64,000 nucleotides of DNA from Corynebacterium mycetoides (GCF_900103625.1 NZ_LT629700.1:806001-870000), one strand, 5' to 3'. Counted from the stretch's first letter, positions 38,081-48,600 are shown. Program-made: numbers and translations. The notes: a model not told the origin generated them from the letters alone.

Positions 38081-40180
38081 ATGGACAGTGGGAGGGCAGC
38101 CAGTAGCACCCCCCAATTCCGCAACGACCTCGAAGGTTTGCGCGGCATCGCCATCGCCCTCGTCGTGGTGTTCCATATTTTCGTGGGGCGCGTATCCGGC
38201 GGTGTGGACGTGTTCCTTTTCCTCTCGGGGTACTTCTTCGTCGGGTCACAGGTGCGCTACGCGCTACGCGAGAACCCCCGCGTAAATCCGTGGTGGCCCA
38301 TGTGGCGCACCGCCCGCCGTCTCATACCCTCGCTGGTGGTGGTACTGGCGGCGACCGTCATCCTCGTGTTCGCGCTCGTTCCGGGACTGGTGAGCGGAGA
38401 ACTCCTGCGGCAGTTCACCGCCGCCATCTTCTTCGCCCAGAACCGCGAGCTCGCCGCCCAGGGCTCTGATTACGCCGCTGTGAGCCCGGAAGCATCGCCG
38501 CTGCAGCACTTGTGGTCCATCAGCGTTCAGGGGCAGTTCTATCTCGCCGCCATCCTGCTCGGAACGGTCATCGCAGTGCTTGTCACTCGGACGGGCATAT
38601 CCCGAACCTGGGTGCGACGCGGGACCATCGCGTTGCTCGTGGTGGTGACCGTGGCATCGTTGAGCTGGGCATCGCGCTTCGGCCTTTTCGGCACGGAACC
38701 GAACTATTACTCCTTCTTTTCCCGCGCCTGGGAGCTGACGCTGGGAGGATTCCTCGCCCTGGCCGCACAGGTGCAGATTCCGAGGCGGTTCAGCGCCCTC
38801 ACCGCCGGCAGCGGTCTCACACTGATAGCGTTGACCGGTGTTGTCATTCCCACAACCCTGGCATATCCCGGACCGCTCACCCTGATGCCGATTGGCGGGG
38901 CTGCACTGATTGTGCTGAGCAACCCGGCCAATCCCGTGTCATCGATTCTTTCGTCGCGGCCGATTACCTGGCTCGGTTCCGTCGCCTATCCCCTCTATCT
39001 ATGGCACTGGCCACTGTTGATCATCGCCGTCACCATAGGCTCGCATACCATTCCACCCCTGTCCGTCGGCCTGGGAGTTATCGCGCTTTCCATTGTCCTT
39101 GCCCAGGCAACGCACACGGCGGTCGAGGAGCCCTTGCGCATGCACGGCAAGCGCCCGACGAAACAAGACGCACCCGTCACGGCAGCGCTGGGTTCTCTGC
39201 AGCGGCCCGCGGGTGCCGCGCGGGCGGCGGGCGGTGTCCTCATCGCCACCAGCACGGCAGCGATCCTGTCGCTGTCACCGATGTGGGAGCGAAACGTCAC
39301 CATCGCCGATTCCCCCTCCAGTGCGGAGCAGCATCCGGGGGCAATGGCTCTGCGCGGCGCCTCAGTTCCGGATGTGCCTGCTCAGCCGGCACCCATGCTG
39401 GCCTCCAGCATCACCACCCACATCTTCCGCGACGGCTGCGTGATTTTCCAGGATGAGCCGGGGGATGCCGCGCCGGAAGCAGATTGCGTCTACGGAGACC
39501 CCGAGGCCGAAACAACCGTGGCTTTGGTCGGCGGCTCCCACGCCGAAACATACGGTGTGGCACTCGACGAACTGGGCAAGAAACACGGGTTTAAGGTCAT
39601 CACTTTCATCCGCCAGACGTGCCCGATGGTGTTTACCCCCGGAGACCTGGTCAGCCACCGGTGCGCGAAGTGGTCGCTCAACACATTCAACGAGCTCGCA
39701 TCCCTCGACCCGGCCGTGGTGGTCTCTACCTCGACACGCCCGGCCGGCTCAGACGGAGAAGCGAGCCCATCCACGGATTCCGTTCCCCCGGAGTACGTGG
39801 AGGTGTGGGATGCCTTCGCCGAGGCCGAGATCCCGTTTCTCGGGCTCAGAGACAACCCGTGGATTTTCGATGCCGACGGGACCCCCTTGAACCCCAACGG
39901 CTGTGTAGTCAACGGCGGCTCGGTCGCCGAATGCAGCATGCCCGCCACGACGATGTACTCGCCCGAAGACCCGGCCGCCGACTACTCCGATGCGGACGCC
40001 ATGCGCCACATGGTGGACACCTCCGGCTGGTACTGTCCCGACGGACTGTGCCCGCCCGTGATCGGAAACGTCACCGTCTACCGGGACCAGAACCACATCT
40101 CCAACGCTTACTCTCTCACTCTGGCACCGCTTATCTGGCACCACCTCGGCCCCCTCTTGGAGGAGACGGCCGGGAGTTGA
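38081..40180 (+). CDS. Acyltransferase 3 family protein with SGNH domain (OafA-like)
   Basis: 699 residues. The N-terminal part (about 10-370) is an acyltransferase-3 membrane domain with about ten helices: FRNDLEGLRGIAIALVVVFH, GGVDVFLFLSGYFF, HLWSISVQGQFYL. The C-terminal part (about 450-699) is an extracellular SGNH domain with the GGSHAET block and DQNHISNAY (catalytic Asp/His). Such proteins put acetyl or other acyl groups on surface glycans or envelope lipids; the acceptor here is unknown. It is a single-gene unit between rpsP and ffh and is not part of the neighbouring housekeeping sets, so it may be variable between strains. Strong AAGGAGGA ribosome site; the ATG at 38081 is chosen over the longer open frame. 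Confidence 0.9.
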   Translation: MDSGRAASSTPQFRNDLEGLRGIAIALVVVFHIFVGRVSGGVDVFLFLSGYFFVGSQVRYALRENPRVNPWWPMWRTARRLIPSLVVVLAATVILVFALVPGLVSGELLRQFTAAIFFAQNRELAAQGSDYAAVSPEASPLQHLWSISVQGQFYLAAILLGTVIAVLVTRTGISRTWVRRGTIALLVVVTVASLSWASRFGLFGTEPNYYSFFSRAWELTLGGFLALAAQVQIPRRFSALTAGSGLTLIALTGVVIPTTLAYPGPLTLMPIGGAALIVLSNPANPVSSILSSRPITWLGSVAYPLYLWHWPLLIIAVTIGSHTIPPLSVGLGVIALSIVLAQATHTAVEEPLRMHGKRPTKQDAPVTAALGSLQRPAGAARAAGGVLIATSTAAILSLSPMWERNVTIADSPSSAEQHPGAMALRGASVPDVPAQPAPMLASSITTHIFRDGCVIFQDEPGDAAPEADCVYGDPEAETTVALVGGSHAETYGVALDELGKKHGFKVITFIRQTCPMVFTPGDLVSHRCAKWSLNTFNELASLDPAVVVSTSTRPAGSDGEASPSTDSVPPEYVEVWDAFAEAEIPFLGLRDNPWIFDADGTPLNPNGCVVNGGSVAECSMPATTMYSPEDPAADYSDADAMRHMVDTSGWYCPDGLCPPVIGNVTVYRDQNHISNAYSLTLAPLIWHHLGPLLEETAGS

Positions 40181-40201
40181 CGCGCTGACTTCCGGAGCGC
40201 G
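40181..40201. terminator. Possible terminator between the acyltransferase gene and ffh
   Basis: CGCGCT (40181-40186) can pair with AGCGCG (40196-40201) with a 9-base loop. There is no T-run, so this is uncertain. Confidence 0.3.
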
Positions 40202-40208
40202 CGTAGAC

Positions 40209-41849
40209 CTACTTCCCTTTCTTCCCCAGATTCTTCATCGCCTGGGAGAAGTCGAGGTTATTCACGTCGAGGCCCTCCATGCCCGGCGGCATCTTCCCTG
40301 CTCCGGGCATACCGGTCATACCGGGCATACCGCCGCCCAGCTGCTCCTGCATTTTTTGCAGGTCCGCCATGCTCGGCATGCCACCGGGCATTCCCGGCTT
40401 CGCGCCGCCACGGTTCTTCACCGGCTTGCGCTTGCCGTTCTTGCCCTTGCGGCCCTTCGGCTTCTTCTTCGTGGCGCTGCGCCCCCCGCCCATTCCAGGC
40501 ATGCCGGGCAGGCCGAACTGGCTGGCCATCTGCCCCATCATCTTCTTCGCCTCGAAGAAGCGCTCCACCAGCTGGTTGACCTCGGACACGGACACGCCGG
40601 AACCGTTGGCGATGCGCTTGCGACGCGAGGCGTTGAGGATCTTCGGGTCCTCGCGCTCGGCGGGAGTCATGCCGCGGATGATCGCCTGGATGCGGTCGAG
40701 CTGCTTCTCGTCCACCATGTCGGCCATCTCGTTCATCTGCTTGCCACCGGGCATCATCTTCAGCAGGTTGCCGATCGGCCCCATGCGGCGGACCATGAGC
40801 AGCTGGTCGAGGAAGTCCTCCAAAGTGAGCTCGCCGGAGCCGAGGCGCGCGGCGGCCTTTTCGGCCTCCTGCTCGTCGAACATAGTCTCCGCCTGCTCGA
40901 TGAGGGAGAGCACATCGCCCATGCCGAGGATGCGGCTCGACATGCGGTCCGGGTGGAAGACATCGAAATCGTCGAGCTTCTCGCCCGTGGAAGCGAACAG
41001 GATGGGTTTTCCGGTGACCTCGCGGATGGACAGCGCTGCGCCGCCGCGGGCGTCGCCGTCAAGCTTGGTCAGCACCACACCGGTGAAGTCGACGCCGTCG
41101 GCGAACGCCTGCGCGGTGGTCACGGCGTCCTGGCCGATCATGGCGTCGATGACGAAGAGGACCTCGTCGGGGTTGACGGCGTCGCGGATGCTGCGCGCCT
41201 GGGCCATCAGGGTTTCGTCAATACCCAGCCGGCCGGCGGTATCGATGATGACCACGTCGTTCTTGTTGCGCTTGGCGTACTCGATGCCCTCGCGCGCCAC
41301 GGCCACCGGGTCTCCGTGGGAGGTGCCCATCTCGTGATCGAGGGAGTCGATCGAGGTGCCGGGGTCCGGCGCGAAGGTGGGCACGCCTGCCCGCTCGCCG
41401 ACGATCTGCAGCTGCTGCACGGCACCGGGCCGCTGCAGGTCGCAGGCCACGAGTATGGGGGTGTGGCCCTGCTTGCCCAAGTGGCGGGCCAGCTTGCCGG
41501 CGAGCGTGGTCTTGCCGGCGCCCTGGAGGCCGGCCAGCATGATCACGGTCGGCGGGTTCTTGGCCAGGTTTAGCCGGCGCGTCTCCCCGCCGAGGATGTT
41601 GGTCAGTTCCTCGTCGACAATCTTGATGACCTGCTGGGCAGGGTTCAGCGCCTCCGAGACGTCGGCGCCCAGGGCGCGTTCCTTCACCCGCTTAATAAAG
41701 GCGCGCACCACGGTGAGCGAGACATCTGCCTCCAGCAGCGCGAGGCGGATCTCGCGGGCGGTCGCGTTGATGTCTGCCTCGGTGAGCTTGCCCTTGCCGC
41801 GCAAGCCACCGAGGGCAGTCTGTAGGCGGTCGGACAATGACTCAAACAC
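40209..41849 (-). CDS. ffh: Signal recognition particle protein Ffh
   Basis: 546 residues. GTPase that with 4.5S RNA brings membrane proteins to FtsY. N domain, G domain with GLQGAGKTTLAGKLA, DTAGRLGIDE and TKLDGDARGG, then the Met-rich M domain. The C-terminus has a long Gly/Met/Pro-rich tail with a basic segment (KKKPKGRKGKNGKRK). The GTG at 41849 starts MFESLSDRLQTALGG, which matches the family; a GTG at 41858 sits too close to the AAGGAG site (1 base, versus 10). Confidence 0.95.
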   Translation of the reverse strand: MFESLSDRLQTALGGLRGKGKLTEADINATAREIRLALLEADVSLTVVRAFIKRVKERALGADVSEALNPAQQVIKIVDEELTNILGGETRRLNLAKNPPTVIMLAGLQGAGKTTLAGKLARHLGKQGHTPILVACDLQRPGAVQQLQIVGERAGVPTFAPDPGTSIDSLDHEMGTSHGDPVAVAREGIEYAKRNKNDVVIIDTAGRLGIDETLMAQARSIRDAVNPDEVLFVIDAMIGQDAVTTAQAFADGVDFTGVVLTKLDGDARGGAALSIREVTGKPILFASTGEKLDDFDVFHPDRMSSRILGMGDVLSLIEQAETMFDEQEAEKAAARLGSGELTLEDFLDQLLMVRRMGPIGNLLKMMPGGKQMNEMADMVDEKQLDRIQAIIRGMTPAEREDPKILNASRRKRIANGSGVSVSEVNQLVERFFEAKKMMGQMASQFGLPGMPGMGGGRSATKKKPKGRKGKNGKRKPVKNRGGAKPGMPGGMPSMADLQKMQEQLGGGMPGMTGMPGAGKMPPGMEGLDVNNLDFSQAMKNLGKKGK

Positions 41850-41933
41850 GTGGGGCACGCTCCTTGTGGTGGGGTGTACGGCTATAGGCTCGTTACAGCC
41901 TAGCGCGTAGCGGAGTCAATCAGAACTTCCCGC

Positions 41934-42278
41934 CTACCCCAGGATGGCGGAGTCATCCGCCTCGCCGGTGCGCACCCTGACCACATGGTCGACGCCGGTG
42001 ACCCAGACTTTCCCGTCGCCGACCTCCCCCGTGTAGGCGCTGCGCGCGATCGTGTCGACGGCCGCGTCTACCTGCTCGTCGGTCACCAGCACCTCAATCT
42101 TCGCCTTGGCGACGAAGGGCGAGGAGTACTTGGCGCCGCGGTAGTACTCGACGTTGCCGCCCTGGCGCCCGCGGCCCTGGGCTTCGGTGACCGTGATCCC
42201 GCCCACCCCGATTCCTTCCAGGGCTTCCATGATGTCGGTGACCGTGAACGGCTTGACCACTGCAGTGATGAGTTTCAT
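41934..42278 (-). CDS. glnK: PII nitrogen signalling protein GlnK
   Basis: 114 residues. Trimer that binds ATP and 2-oxoglutarate and docks on AmtB; in C. glutamicum the adenylylated form binds the repressor AmtR. The T-loop keeps Tyr51 (EYYRGAKY), the modification site, and GDGKVWV plus VRVRTGEADD are typical. ATG at 42278, 9 bases after the amtB stop. glnD, which in C. glutamicum follows glnK and encodes the modifying enzyme, is absent; ffh follows directly. Confidence 0.96.
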   Translation of the reverse strand: MKLITAVVKPFTVTDIMEALEGIGVGGITVTEAQGRGRQGGNVEYYRGAKYSSPFVAKAKIEVLVTDEQVDAAVDTIARSAYTGEVGDGKVWVTGVDHVVRVRTGEADDSAILG

Positions 42279-42287
42279 GATCTCTCC

Positions 42288-43754
42288 TTAAACCTTGGAA
42301 GCGGGGGTTGCCGGGGTTGCCGGGGTTGCCGGGGTTGCCGGGGTTGCAGCCTCGTGGGACATGGTGGTGTGGTGGTCTTCTCGGGCCTCGTTGAGCCCGA
42401 GCTCGGCGGCTGACTTATTGCCCGCCGGCACCCCGCCCGGGCGCATGCCGGGTCCGCCGAAGTCGTAGCCGGTTTCGCGGTGGACGGAGTAGTCAATGCC
42501 GTCGAACTCTTCCTCGCGCGTGATCCTCCAACCCATCGTGTGCTTGATCACCAGGGCGATGAGCGTGGTGATCACGCCCGCGAAGATCATCGAGGCGAGC
42601 GCGATGACCGTCTGCACGGCGAGCAATTTCCAGCCCTCCGCCCCTCCGCCGGTGAGGATGCCCCGGTCGCCGGCGAAGAATGCGAGGCCGATCGTGCCCC
42701 AGAGCCCGGCAACCAGGTGAACGCCGACAACGTCGAGGGAGTCGTCGTAATTGAAGGTGTACTTCAGCCCCACGCCGAAGCAGGCGAGGATGCCACCGAT
42801 GAAGCCGAGGATGAGCGAAGACACGGGGGCGAGGTCCCCGGCAGCCGGCGTGATGGCCACCAGACCTGCGACGACACCGGAGGACGCGCCGAGAGAGGTG
42901 GCGTAGCCGTCGCGAAGCTTCTCAATGAGCAACCAGCCCAGCATCGCCGCGGCCGCCGCGGCGGTCGTGTTGACCCACGCCAGGCCGGCGAGGCCGTCCG
43001 CGGCGAACGCGGAGCCGCCGTTGAAGCCGAACCAGCCGAACCACAGCAGCGCCGCGCCGATCATGACAAGCGGCAGGTTGTGCGGTCGCGAGTTGGACGT
43101 GGGGAAGCCCTGGCGCTGGCCGATGATCATCGCCAGGACGAGCGCGGCTGTGCCCGCCGAGATGTGGACGACGGTGCCGCCGGCGAAGTCGATCGGGGCG
43201 ACGGCCGCCTCCCCGTCCGCGAGGCCGAACATCCGCGCGGCGATGGAGCCCTCCGCGTGACCCAGCAGGCCCCCGCCCCACACCATGTGCGCCAGTGGGA
43301 AGTACACCAGGGTGACCCAGGCGGCGGCGAAGGCGATCCACGCGCCGATCTTCACGCGGCTGGCGACGGCGCCCGAGATGATCGCCGTGGAGATGACGGC
43401 GAATGTGAGCTGGAATCCGATGTCGATGACGTTGGGGTACCCGCTCGCGCCCTCGAGGTAGTTTCCGGCCTCGTCAACGATGGAGTTTCGCAGGCCCAGG
43501 AACTCGAACGGGTTGGCAAACACCCCGCCGATGGACTGGCTGCCGTACGACATGGACCAGCCCCACAGCACGTACACCACCGTGACTACGCCCAGCGATG
43601 TAAACGACATCATCATCATGTTGAGCACGCTGCGGCGCGACGACATCCCGCCGTAGAACAGCGCCAGCGCGGGGGTCATGAGCAGCACCAGGGATGCAGA
43701 GACCAGCATCCAGCTCGAGTTGCCAGCCACAGCGGCCGCTTCTTCTGTTATCAC
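42288..43754 (-). CDS. amtB: Ammonium transporter AmtB
   Basis: 488 residues, eleven membrane helices. Takes up ammonium and is gated by GlnK. LFYGGMSSRRSVLNMMMMSF, GGTVVHISAGTAALVLA and the pore His residues (HISAG; VGVHLVAGLWG) are visible. The C-terminal tail has an unusual Ala-Thr-Pro repeat coded by five 9-bp units (42304-42348). The start is the GTG at 43754, because AGAGAGG lies 8 bases before it and directly abuts the upstream GTG at 43763. Two AmtR-like boxes lie upstream. Confidence 0.95.
   Translation of the reverse strand: MITEEAAAVAGNSSWMLVSASLVLLMTPALALFYGGMSSRRSVLNMMMMSFTSLGVVTVVYVLWGWSMSYGSQSIGGVFANPFEFLGLRNSIVDEAGNYLEGASGYPNVIDIGFQLTFAVISTAIISGAVASRVKIGAWIAFAAAWVTLVYFPLAHMVWGGGLLGHAEGSIAARMFGLADGEAAVAPIDFAGGTVVHISAGTAALVLAMIIGQRQGFPTSNSRPHNLPLVMIGAALLWFGWFGFNGGSAFAADGLAGLAWVNTTAAAAAAMLGWLLIEKLRDGYATSLGASSGVVAGLVAITPAAGDLAPVSSLILGFIGGILACFGVGLKYTFNYDDSLDVVGVHLVAGLWGTIGLAFFAGDRGILTGGGAEGWKLLAVQTVIALASMIFAGVITTLIALVIKHTMGWRITREEEFDGIDYSVHRETGYDFGGPGMRPGGVPAGNKSAAELGLNEAREDHHTTMSHEAATPATPATPATPATPASKV
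42304..42348. repeat. Five tandem 9-bp units at the 3' end of amtB
   Basis: GGGGTTGCC is repeated four times, followed by GGGGTTGCA. It codes for Ala-Thr-Pro repeats in the cytoplasmic tail just before the stop. Copy-number change would keep the frame. Confidence 0.95.
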
Positions 43755-43775
43755 GGTATTCACCTCTCTAAGAAC

Positions 43776-43818
43776 CTATCGGTCGACAGTTTGGACGGTG
43801 TTTACTGTAGAACGACAG
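43776..43818. promoter_or_regulatory. Two AmtR-like operators upstream of amtB
   Basis: CTATCGGTCGACAG (43776-43789) and CTGTAGAACGACAG (43805-43818) resemble the C. glutamicum AmtR box CTATAGAACGATAG. The first keeps CTAT-N6-A-AG with one change; the second has the same AGAACG centre with two changes. They are 29 bp apart, in the expected position for nitrogen control of amtB-glnK. Confidence 0.7.
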
Positions 43819-43865
43819 GTACCAAGCGCGGTAGAGGAGACGTGTTTTTGCGACGAGCATCACAA

Positions 43866-43894
43866 AACCCGCCGTCGCAGATGGACGGCGGGTT
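43866..43894 (-). terminator. Terminator of ftsY
   Basis: AACCCGCCGTC (43866-43876) and GACGGCGGGTT (43884-43894) form an 11-bp stem followed on the minus strand by TTTTGTG. Confidence 0.88.
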
Positions 43895-43911
43895 GTGGCT
43901 TCCTGGGAACG

Positions 43912-45618
43912 CTACCCGAGCAGCGCGTCGACGAAGCTCTCCACCTCGAAGGGCGCCAGGTCATCCGCACCCTCGCCCAAGCCGACGAGCTTGACGGGCA
44001 CGCCGAGCTCCTCCTGCACCTGGAACACGATGCCACCCTTAGCCGTCCCGTCGAGCTTGGTTAGCACCACACCGGTGATGTCGACGACCTCGCGGAACAC
44101 GCGCGCCTGAGTGATGCCGTTTTGGCCGACGGTGGCGTCAAGCACCAACAGCACCTCATCGACGTGGGACTTCTTTTCCACGACGCGCTTGACCTTGCCC
44201 AGCTGGTCCATCAGACCCGTCGCGGTGTGCAGGCGCCCCGCGGTGTCGATCAGCACGACGTCGGCGCCCTGGTCCACACCGGTGGCAACGGCGTCGAACG
44301 CCACGGACGCGGGGTCCGCGCCCTCTTTGCCGCGCACGGTGGACGCGCCCACGCGCCTGCCCCACGTCTCCAGCTGGTCCGCGGCCGCCGCGCGGAAGGT
44401 GTCCGCAGCGCCGAGAACAACCGAGTGGCCCATCGACACCAGCACGCGCGCGAGCTTGCCGGTCGTGGTGGTCTTGCCGGTGCCGTTGACGCCGACGACG
44501 AGGATCACCGCCGGTTTGCCGCCGTTGGGAATGGCCTTAATGGACCGGTCCATCTCGGGCCGCCCGGCCTCGATGAGGGTCTCGCGCAGCATCGCGCGGG
44601 CCTCCGCCTCGCTGGAGACTCCCCGCTCCGCGATCTTCTCGCGCAGCGACTCCGTCACCTTCAGCGTGAGCTGGGTGCCCAGGTCCGCCATGATGAGGGT
44701 GTCCTCGATCTCCTCCCAGGCGTCCTCATCCAGGTCGCCGGCCGTGAGAATGCCCAGCAACCCCTGCCCGATGGCGTTCTGCGAACGCGACAGGCGGCCC
44801 CGGAGTTTGCCGATGCGCCCGGCGGCCGGGGCGATGTCGTCCAGCGGCTCGTCCGCCGCGGGCGTATCGACGATCGCGTCCTCCGACGCGACAGCACCCT
44901 CCTGGCGGGCCGCCTCGGCAACCTCTGCGGTCACCGCGGCAATCGTGGCGGCCTCCTCAGCCTCCTCAGTCTGGTCAGCCTGGTCACGGGCGGTGTCCCG
45001 CTCCGTGTCCTGCTCCGTGTCCTGCCCCGTGTCCTGCTCAGCCTCGCCCTCCGCCTCGAAGACCTCCTCGACGATGTCCTGGCCCTCGGGCGAGAGGACC
45101 GCGGCCACCGGCGCCGGGGTCTCGACCGTCGATTCCGGTTCAACGACTGCGTCAGTGTCGGCATCCGTGTCAGTTTCCGCCTCGGTGTCCGTGTTATTGA
45201 GCTCCTCTGCAGCCTCGGCGACGTCGCGGGTGATTTCGAGCTCGGGCTCCTCAACCGTCGGCTCCTCCGCCGCGGGCTGCTCAGCCAGTTGCTCATTCAG
45301 CTTCGACAAGGCCGTCGACCCGGCTGCGACCTCGGGCTCACGCGGTGCCGCCTTCTCGGGCACGTTCCCCGCGGGCGCGTTCTCCATGGGTACTTTCTCC
45401 GCGGGCGCCGCCTCGGCGGGGGCGAACGAAAACCCGCCGGTCGCCTGGTAATTGCCGGATTTCTCTTGCTGGGTCAGCTCCTTCGGCGCCTCGTCCTGCG
45501 GTTTCTCGAAGGAGACGGTCTTTGATTTCCTGCGGCTGTTTCCCACCACCACGATCCCCACGATGATCAGGGCGATCACAACGATGGCGATCAGAATCCA
45601 GAGAAGAGTCGTATTCAT
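43912..45618 (-). CDS. ftsY: SRP receptor FtsY
   Basis: 568 residues. N-terminal membrane helix (5-26), a long acidic low-complexity linker (about 35-255) with short Gln-Asp-Thr repeats, then the NG GTPase domain with GVNGTGKTTTTGKLA, DTAGRLHTATGLM and TKLDGTAKGG. It receives the ribosome-SRP complex at the membrane. ATG at 45618 with AGAGGA just upstream. It lies between smc and amtB as in C. glutamicum. Confidence 0.95.
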   Translation of the reverse strand: MNTTLLWILIAIVVIALIIVGIVVVGNSRRKSKTVSFEKPQDEAPKELTQQEKSGNYQATGGFSFAPAEAAPAEKVPMENAPAGNVPEKAAPREPEVAAGSTALSKLNEQLAEQPAAEEPTVEEPELEITRDVAEAAEELNNTDTEAETDTDADTDAVVEPESTVETPAPVAAVLSPEGQDIVEEVFEAEGEAEQDTGQDTEQDTERDTARDQADQTEEAEEAATIAAVTAEVAEAARQEGAVASEDAIVDTPAADEPLDDIAPAAGRIGKLRGRLSRSQNAIGQGLLGILTAGDLDEDAWEEIEDTLIMADLGTQLTLKVTESLREKIAERGVSSEAEARAMLRETLIEAGRPEMDRSIKAIPNGGKPAVILVVGVNGTGKTTTTGKLARVLVSMGHSVVLGAADTFRAAAADQLETWGRRVGASTVRGKEGADPASVAFDAVATGVDQGADVVLIDTAGRLHTATGLMDQLGKVKRVVEKKSHVDEVLLVLDATVGQNGITQARVFREVVDITGVVLTKLDGTAKGGIVFQVQEELGVPVKLVGLGEGADDLAPFEVESFVDALLG

Positions 45619-45672
45619 ATCCTCTATAGTGCCAGCCGAATGAGCACATGTGTGGGCGGCGACGCGGCAGCG

Positions 45673-48600
45673 CTAACCGGACGCCGGCGACGGGCTCATC
45701 CGCTGCGACAGCACGTGGGTGACCCCGTCGCCGCGCATCGTCACCCCGTAGAGCACATTCGCCACATCCATCGTGGGCTTCTGGTGCGTGATCACGATCA
45801 GCTGCGAATCCCGGCGCAGCTCCTCCAGCAGGGCGATGAGCCGGCGCAGATTGACGTCGTCAAGCGCTGCTTCGACCTCGTCGAGCACGTAGAAGGGGCT
45901 GGGCCTGGCGCGGAAGATCGCCACCAGGAAGGCCAGCGCCGTGAGCGACTTCTCCCCGCCGGACAGCAGCGAGAGGCGCTTGACCTTCTTCCCAGGCGGG
46001 CGGGCTTCGATCTCGATGCCCGTCGTGAGCATGTCGCCCGGTTCGGTGAGCACGAGCCGCGCCTCCCCGCCCGGAAACAGTGTGTGGAATACCTTGGGGA
46101 ACTCCGCCTCCACGTCGGCCCAGGCGTCGGTGAACAGTTGCAGGATCTGGTCGTCGACGTCGTTGATCACGCCGATGAGGTCACGGCGCGCATGCATGAC
46201 GTCATCAAGCTGCGTGCTCAAAAACGAGTAGCGCTCCTCCAGCGCCTTGTACTCCTCGAGCGCGAGCGGGTTGACCTTGCCCAGCGCTCGCAGGTCCTTC
46301 TCGGCCTGGGTGAGGCGGGCCTGCTCGGCGCCGCGGTCGAAATTCTCGCCGGGGGCGTGCGTGGCCACAAGGTCGGCAACCGCGATGCCGAGGGATTCGG
46401 CGGCCGTCGCCTCGGCCTCATCGAGGCGCACCTGCGCCTGCTCGCGCGCGATCTCGGCGCTGTGCGCCCTGTCGGTGAGCCGCGCCAGCCGCTGGCGGTC
46501 TGCGCTGACCTGTTGTCTGGCCTGCTGGGCCTGGGCGCGCAGGTGGGCGACTTCGGCGGCGAGGCCGTCGCGCTGCGCCGTCGCGCGCTCGGCGGCGTCG
46601 CGGACGCGCTCGAGCACCTGCCGGGCGTGCCCTGCCACGGCCGCCGCGAGCTCCGCCTGCGCTTTCTGCTTGGCGACGCCCGCCTCGAACCGCTCCTTCG
46701 CCGCGCGCTCGTGCTCCGCTTGTCGACGCAGCGCCTCTCCCCTACCGGCCGCGCCCTGCGCCGCCTGCTGCGCCGTGCGCACCGTTACCGTGGCCTCCAT
46801 CTCCATGGACGCGACCTCGTTCAGCGCTGCGCGGGCGCAGTCGCGCTCGGCGGTGGACGGCTCATCCGGGGCGGTATCGTCCGCCTCGACGCGGGAGAGG
46901 CGGTCGCGCGTCTGCGCGAGCTCCCCCTGGCGCTGGGCCAGGCGCGCGTCGGCTTCCGTGGCTCGCTGCGCCGCACGCTCGTGCTCCTGCATCTGAGCAT
47001 CGCGGTGCTGGTTCAGTCTCGCGACGTCGCGGCGCCACGCCTCCAGGTTCGCGTCGTGCTCGCGCAACGCGGCCTTCGCCGCCGCGGCCGCCACCCGCGC
47101 GTCCTCGGCGGCCAGCTTTGCGCCCTCGAGGGTGCCGGAGAGCTCGGCGAGCTCGGCGCGGGCGCGCTCCAGCTCCACGCCGGCGCGTTCGATGCGGGCG
47201 GTGACCTCGACGGTGGTGGCCCGGCCCGAGCCGGCGGCGATCCACCCCTCGCCCACGAGCACCCCGGAGCGCGTCACCGCCCGCAGGCGCGGGTCGCCGG
47301 CCACAATGCGGCGGGCATCTGAGACGGTGTCGGCCAGGGCGACGTCGACAAGCAGGCGGGTGACGGGGCCTGTGACGGCCGGATCAATGCGCACGCTGTC
47401 CAGGAGCCAGTCGACGGGCGCGTCCGCGGTAAGACGCCAGCCGGAGCCGCCGGCGCGGTCGATGACGATGGTCCTCTCCGCCTGGGCGAGAGCCCGCTCC
47501 ACGTCGTCTGGCCCGTTTCCCGCCCCGACGAGGGCCTCCGCGAACGGGCCGAGGGCGGCGGCGAGCGCTTTCTCCACGCCGTCGTCGGCAAGCACGAGGC
47601 CCGCGAGCGGGCCGAAGCTGTCGCCGAGGACGTCAGCCGCCGCCTTTTTCGGGGCCTGCTCGGACAGCGTGGCAATCCGTGATTCGAGCGTGAACACGGC
47701 GCGCTCGCGCTCGCGCTGTGTGGAACGCAGCTGCTCCAGACGCTTGTCGGCCGCATCGGACTCGGCGGCGGCGCGGACGTGCGATTGATGGAGCGGCTCG
47801 CGGCGGGACTCGAGGTCGGCGACCTTCTGCGCGATCTCGTCCGCCTCGGCGGCGGCGTCTGCGGCGCGCTGCCGCGACGCGTCCAGGGTTTCCGCGAGCC
47901 TGGCAATCTCCTGCTGGGCCGCGGTCACGGCGGCGAGCTGACTGTCCTCCTGTGCCAGCAGGCGCACGACGCCCTCCCGACGATCGGCGATAGCGCGGAC
48001 CTGCGCCGCATGCTCGCGCTCGGCGGCGTCGACGACCTCCTGGCGCTGCTCGATCTCCTCGCGGATGGACTCCAGCTTCTCGGCCGCCTCCTCGGCGCGC
48101 TCGAGCGCGTCGGCGTACTGCTCGTCCGCCAGTGCGGCCCGGGCTTCCAGCGCGTCGGGGTCCTGGCCCTGGTAAACGGTCTGGCCGACGGTATTGGCGG
48201 CGCGTTCCGTGGCGATCCGCAGCGTCGCGCTCACACGCTCCGCAAGGGTGGACAGCGTAAACCAGGTCTGCTGCGCTTCATCCGCTGCCGGCTCCACCTC
48301 GCACTGGCGGGCCTCGATCTCTTCCTGCCGTGCCTCCGCCTCCTCCAGCGCGGCCGCGGCCGCATCGACCTTCTCCGCGACCGCGGCGGCGTCGGCGGCG
48401 GCGCTGTCGAGCTTCGCGCGGAGGGTGAGAATGTCGTCGGCCGCGAGCGACAGGCGGGCGCTGCGCAGCGTGGCCTGCACGGTGGCCGCGCGCTGGGCCG
48501 CCTCCGCCTGGCGGGCGAGCGGCTTTAGCTGTTTGCCCAGCTCCTCGGTGAGATCCGTGAGACGATCCAGATTGGCCTGCATGCCGGTGAGCTTGCGCTG

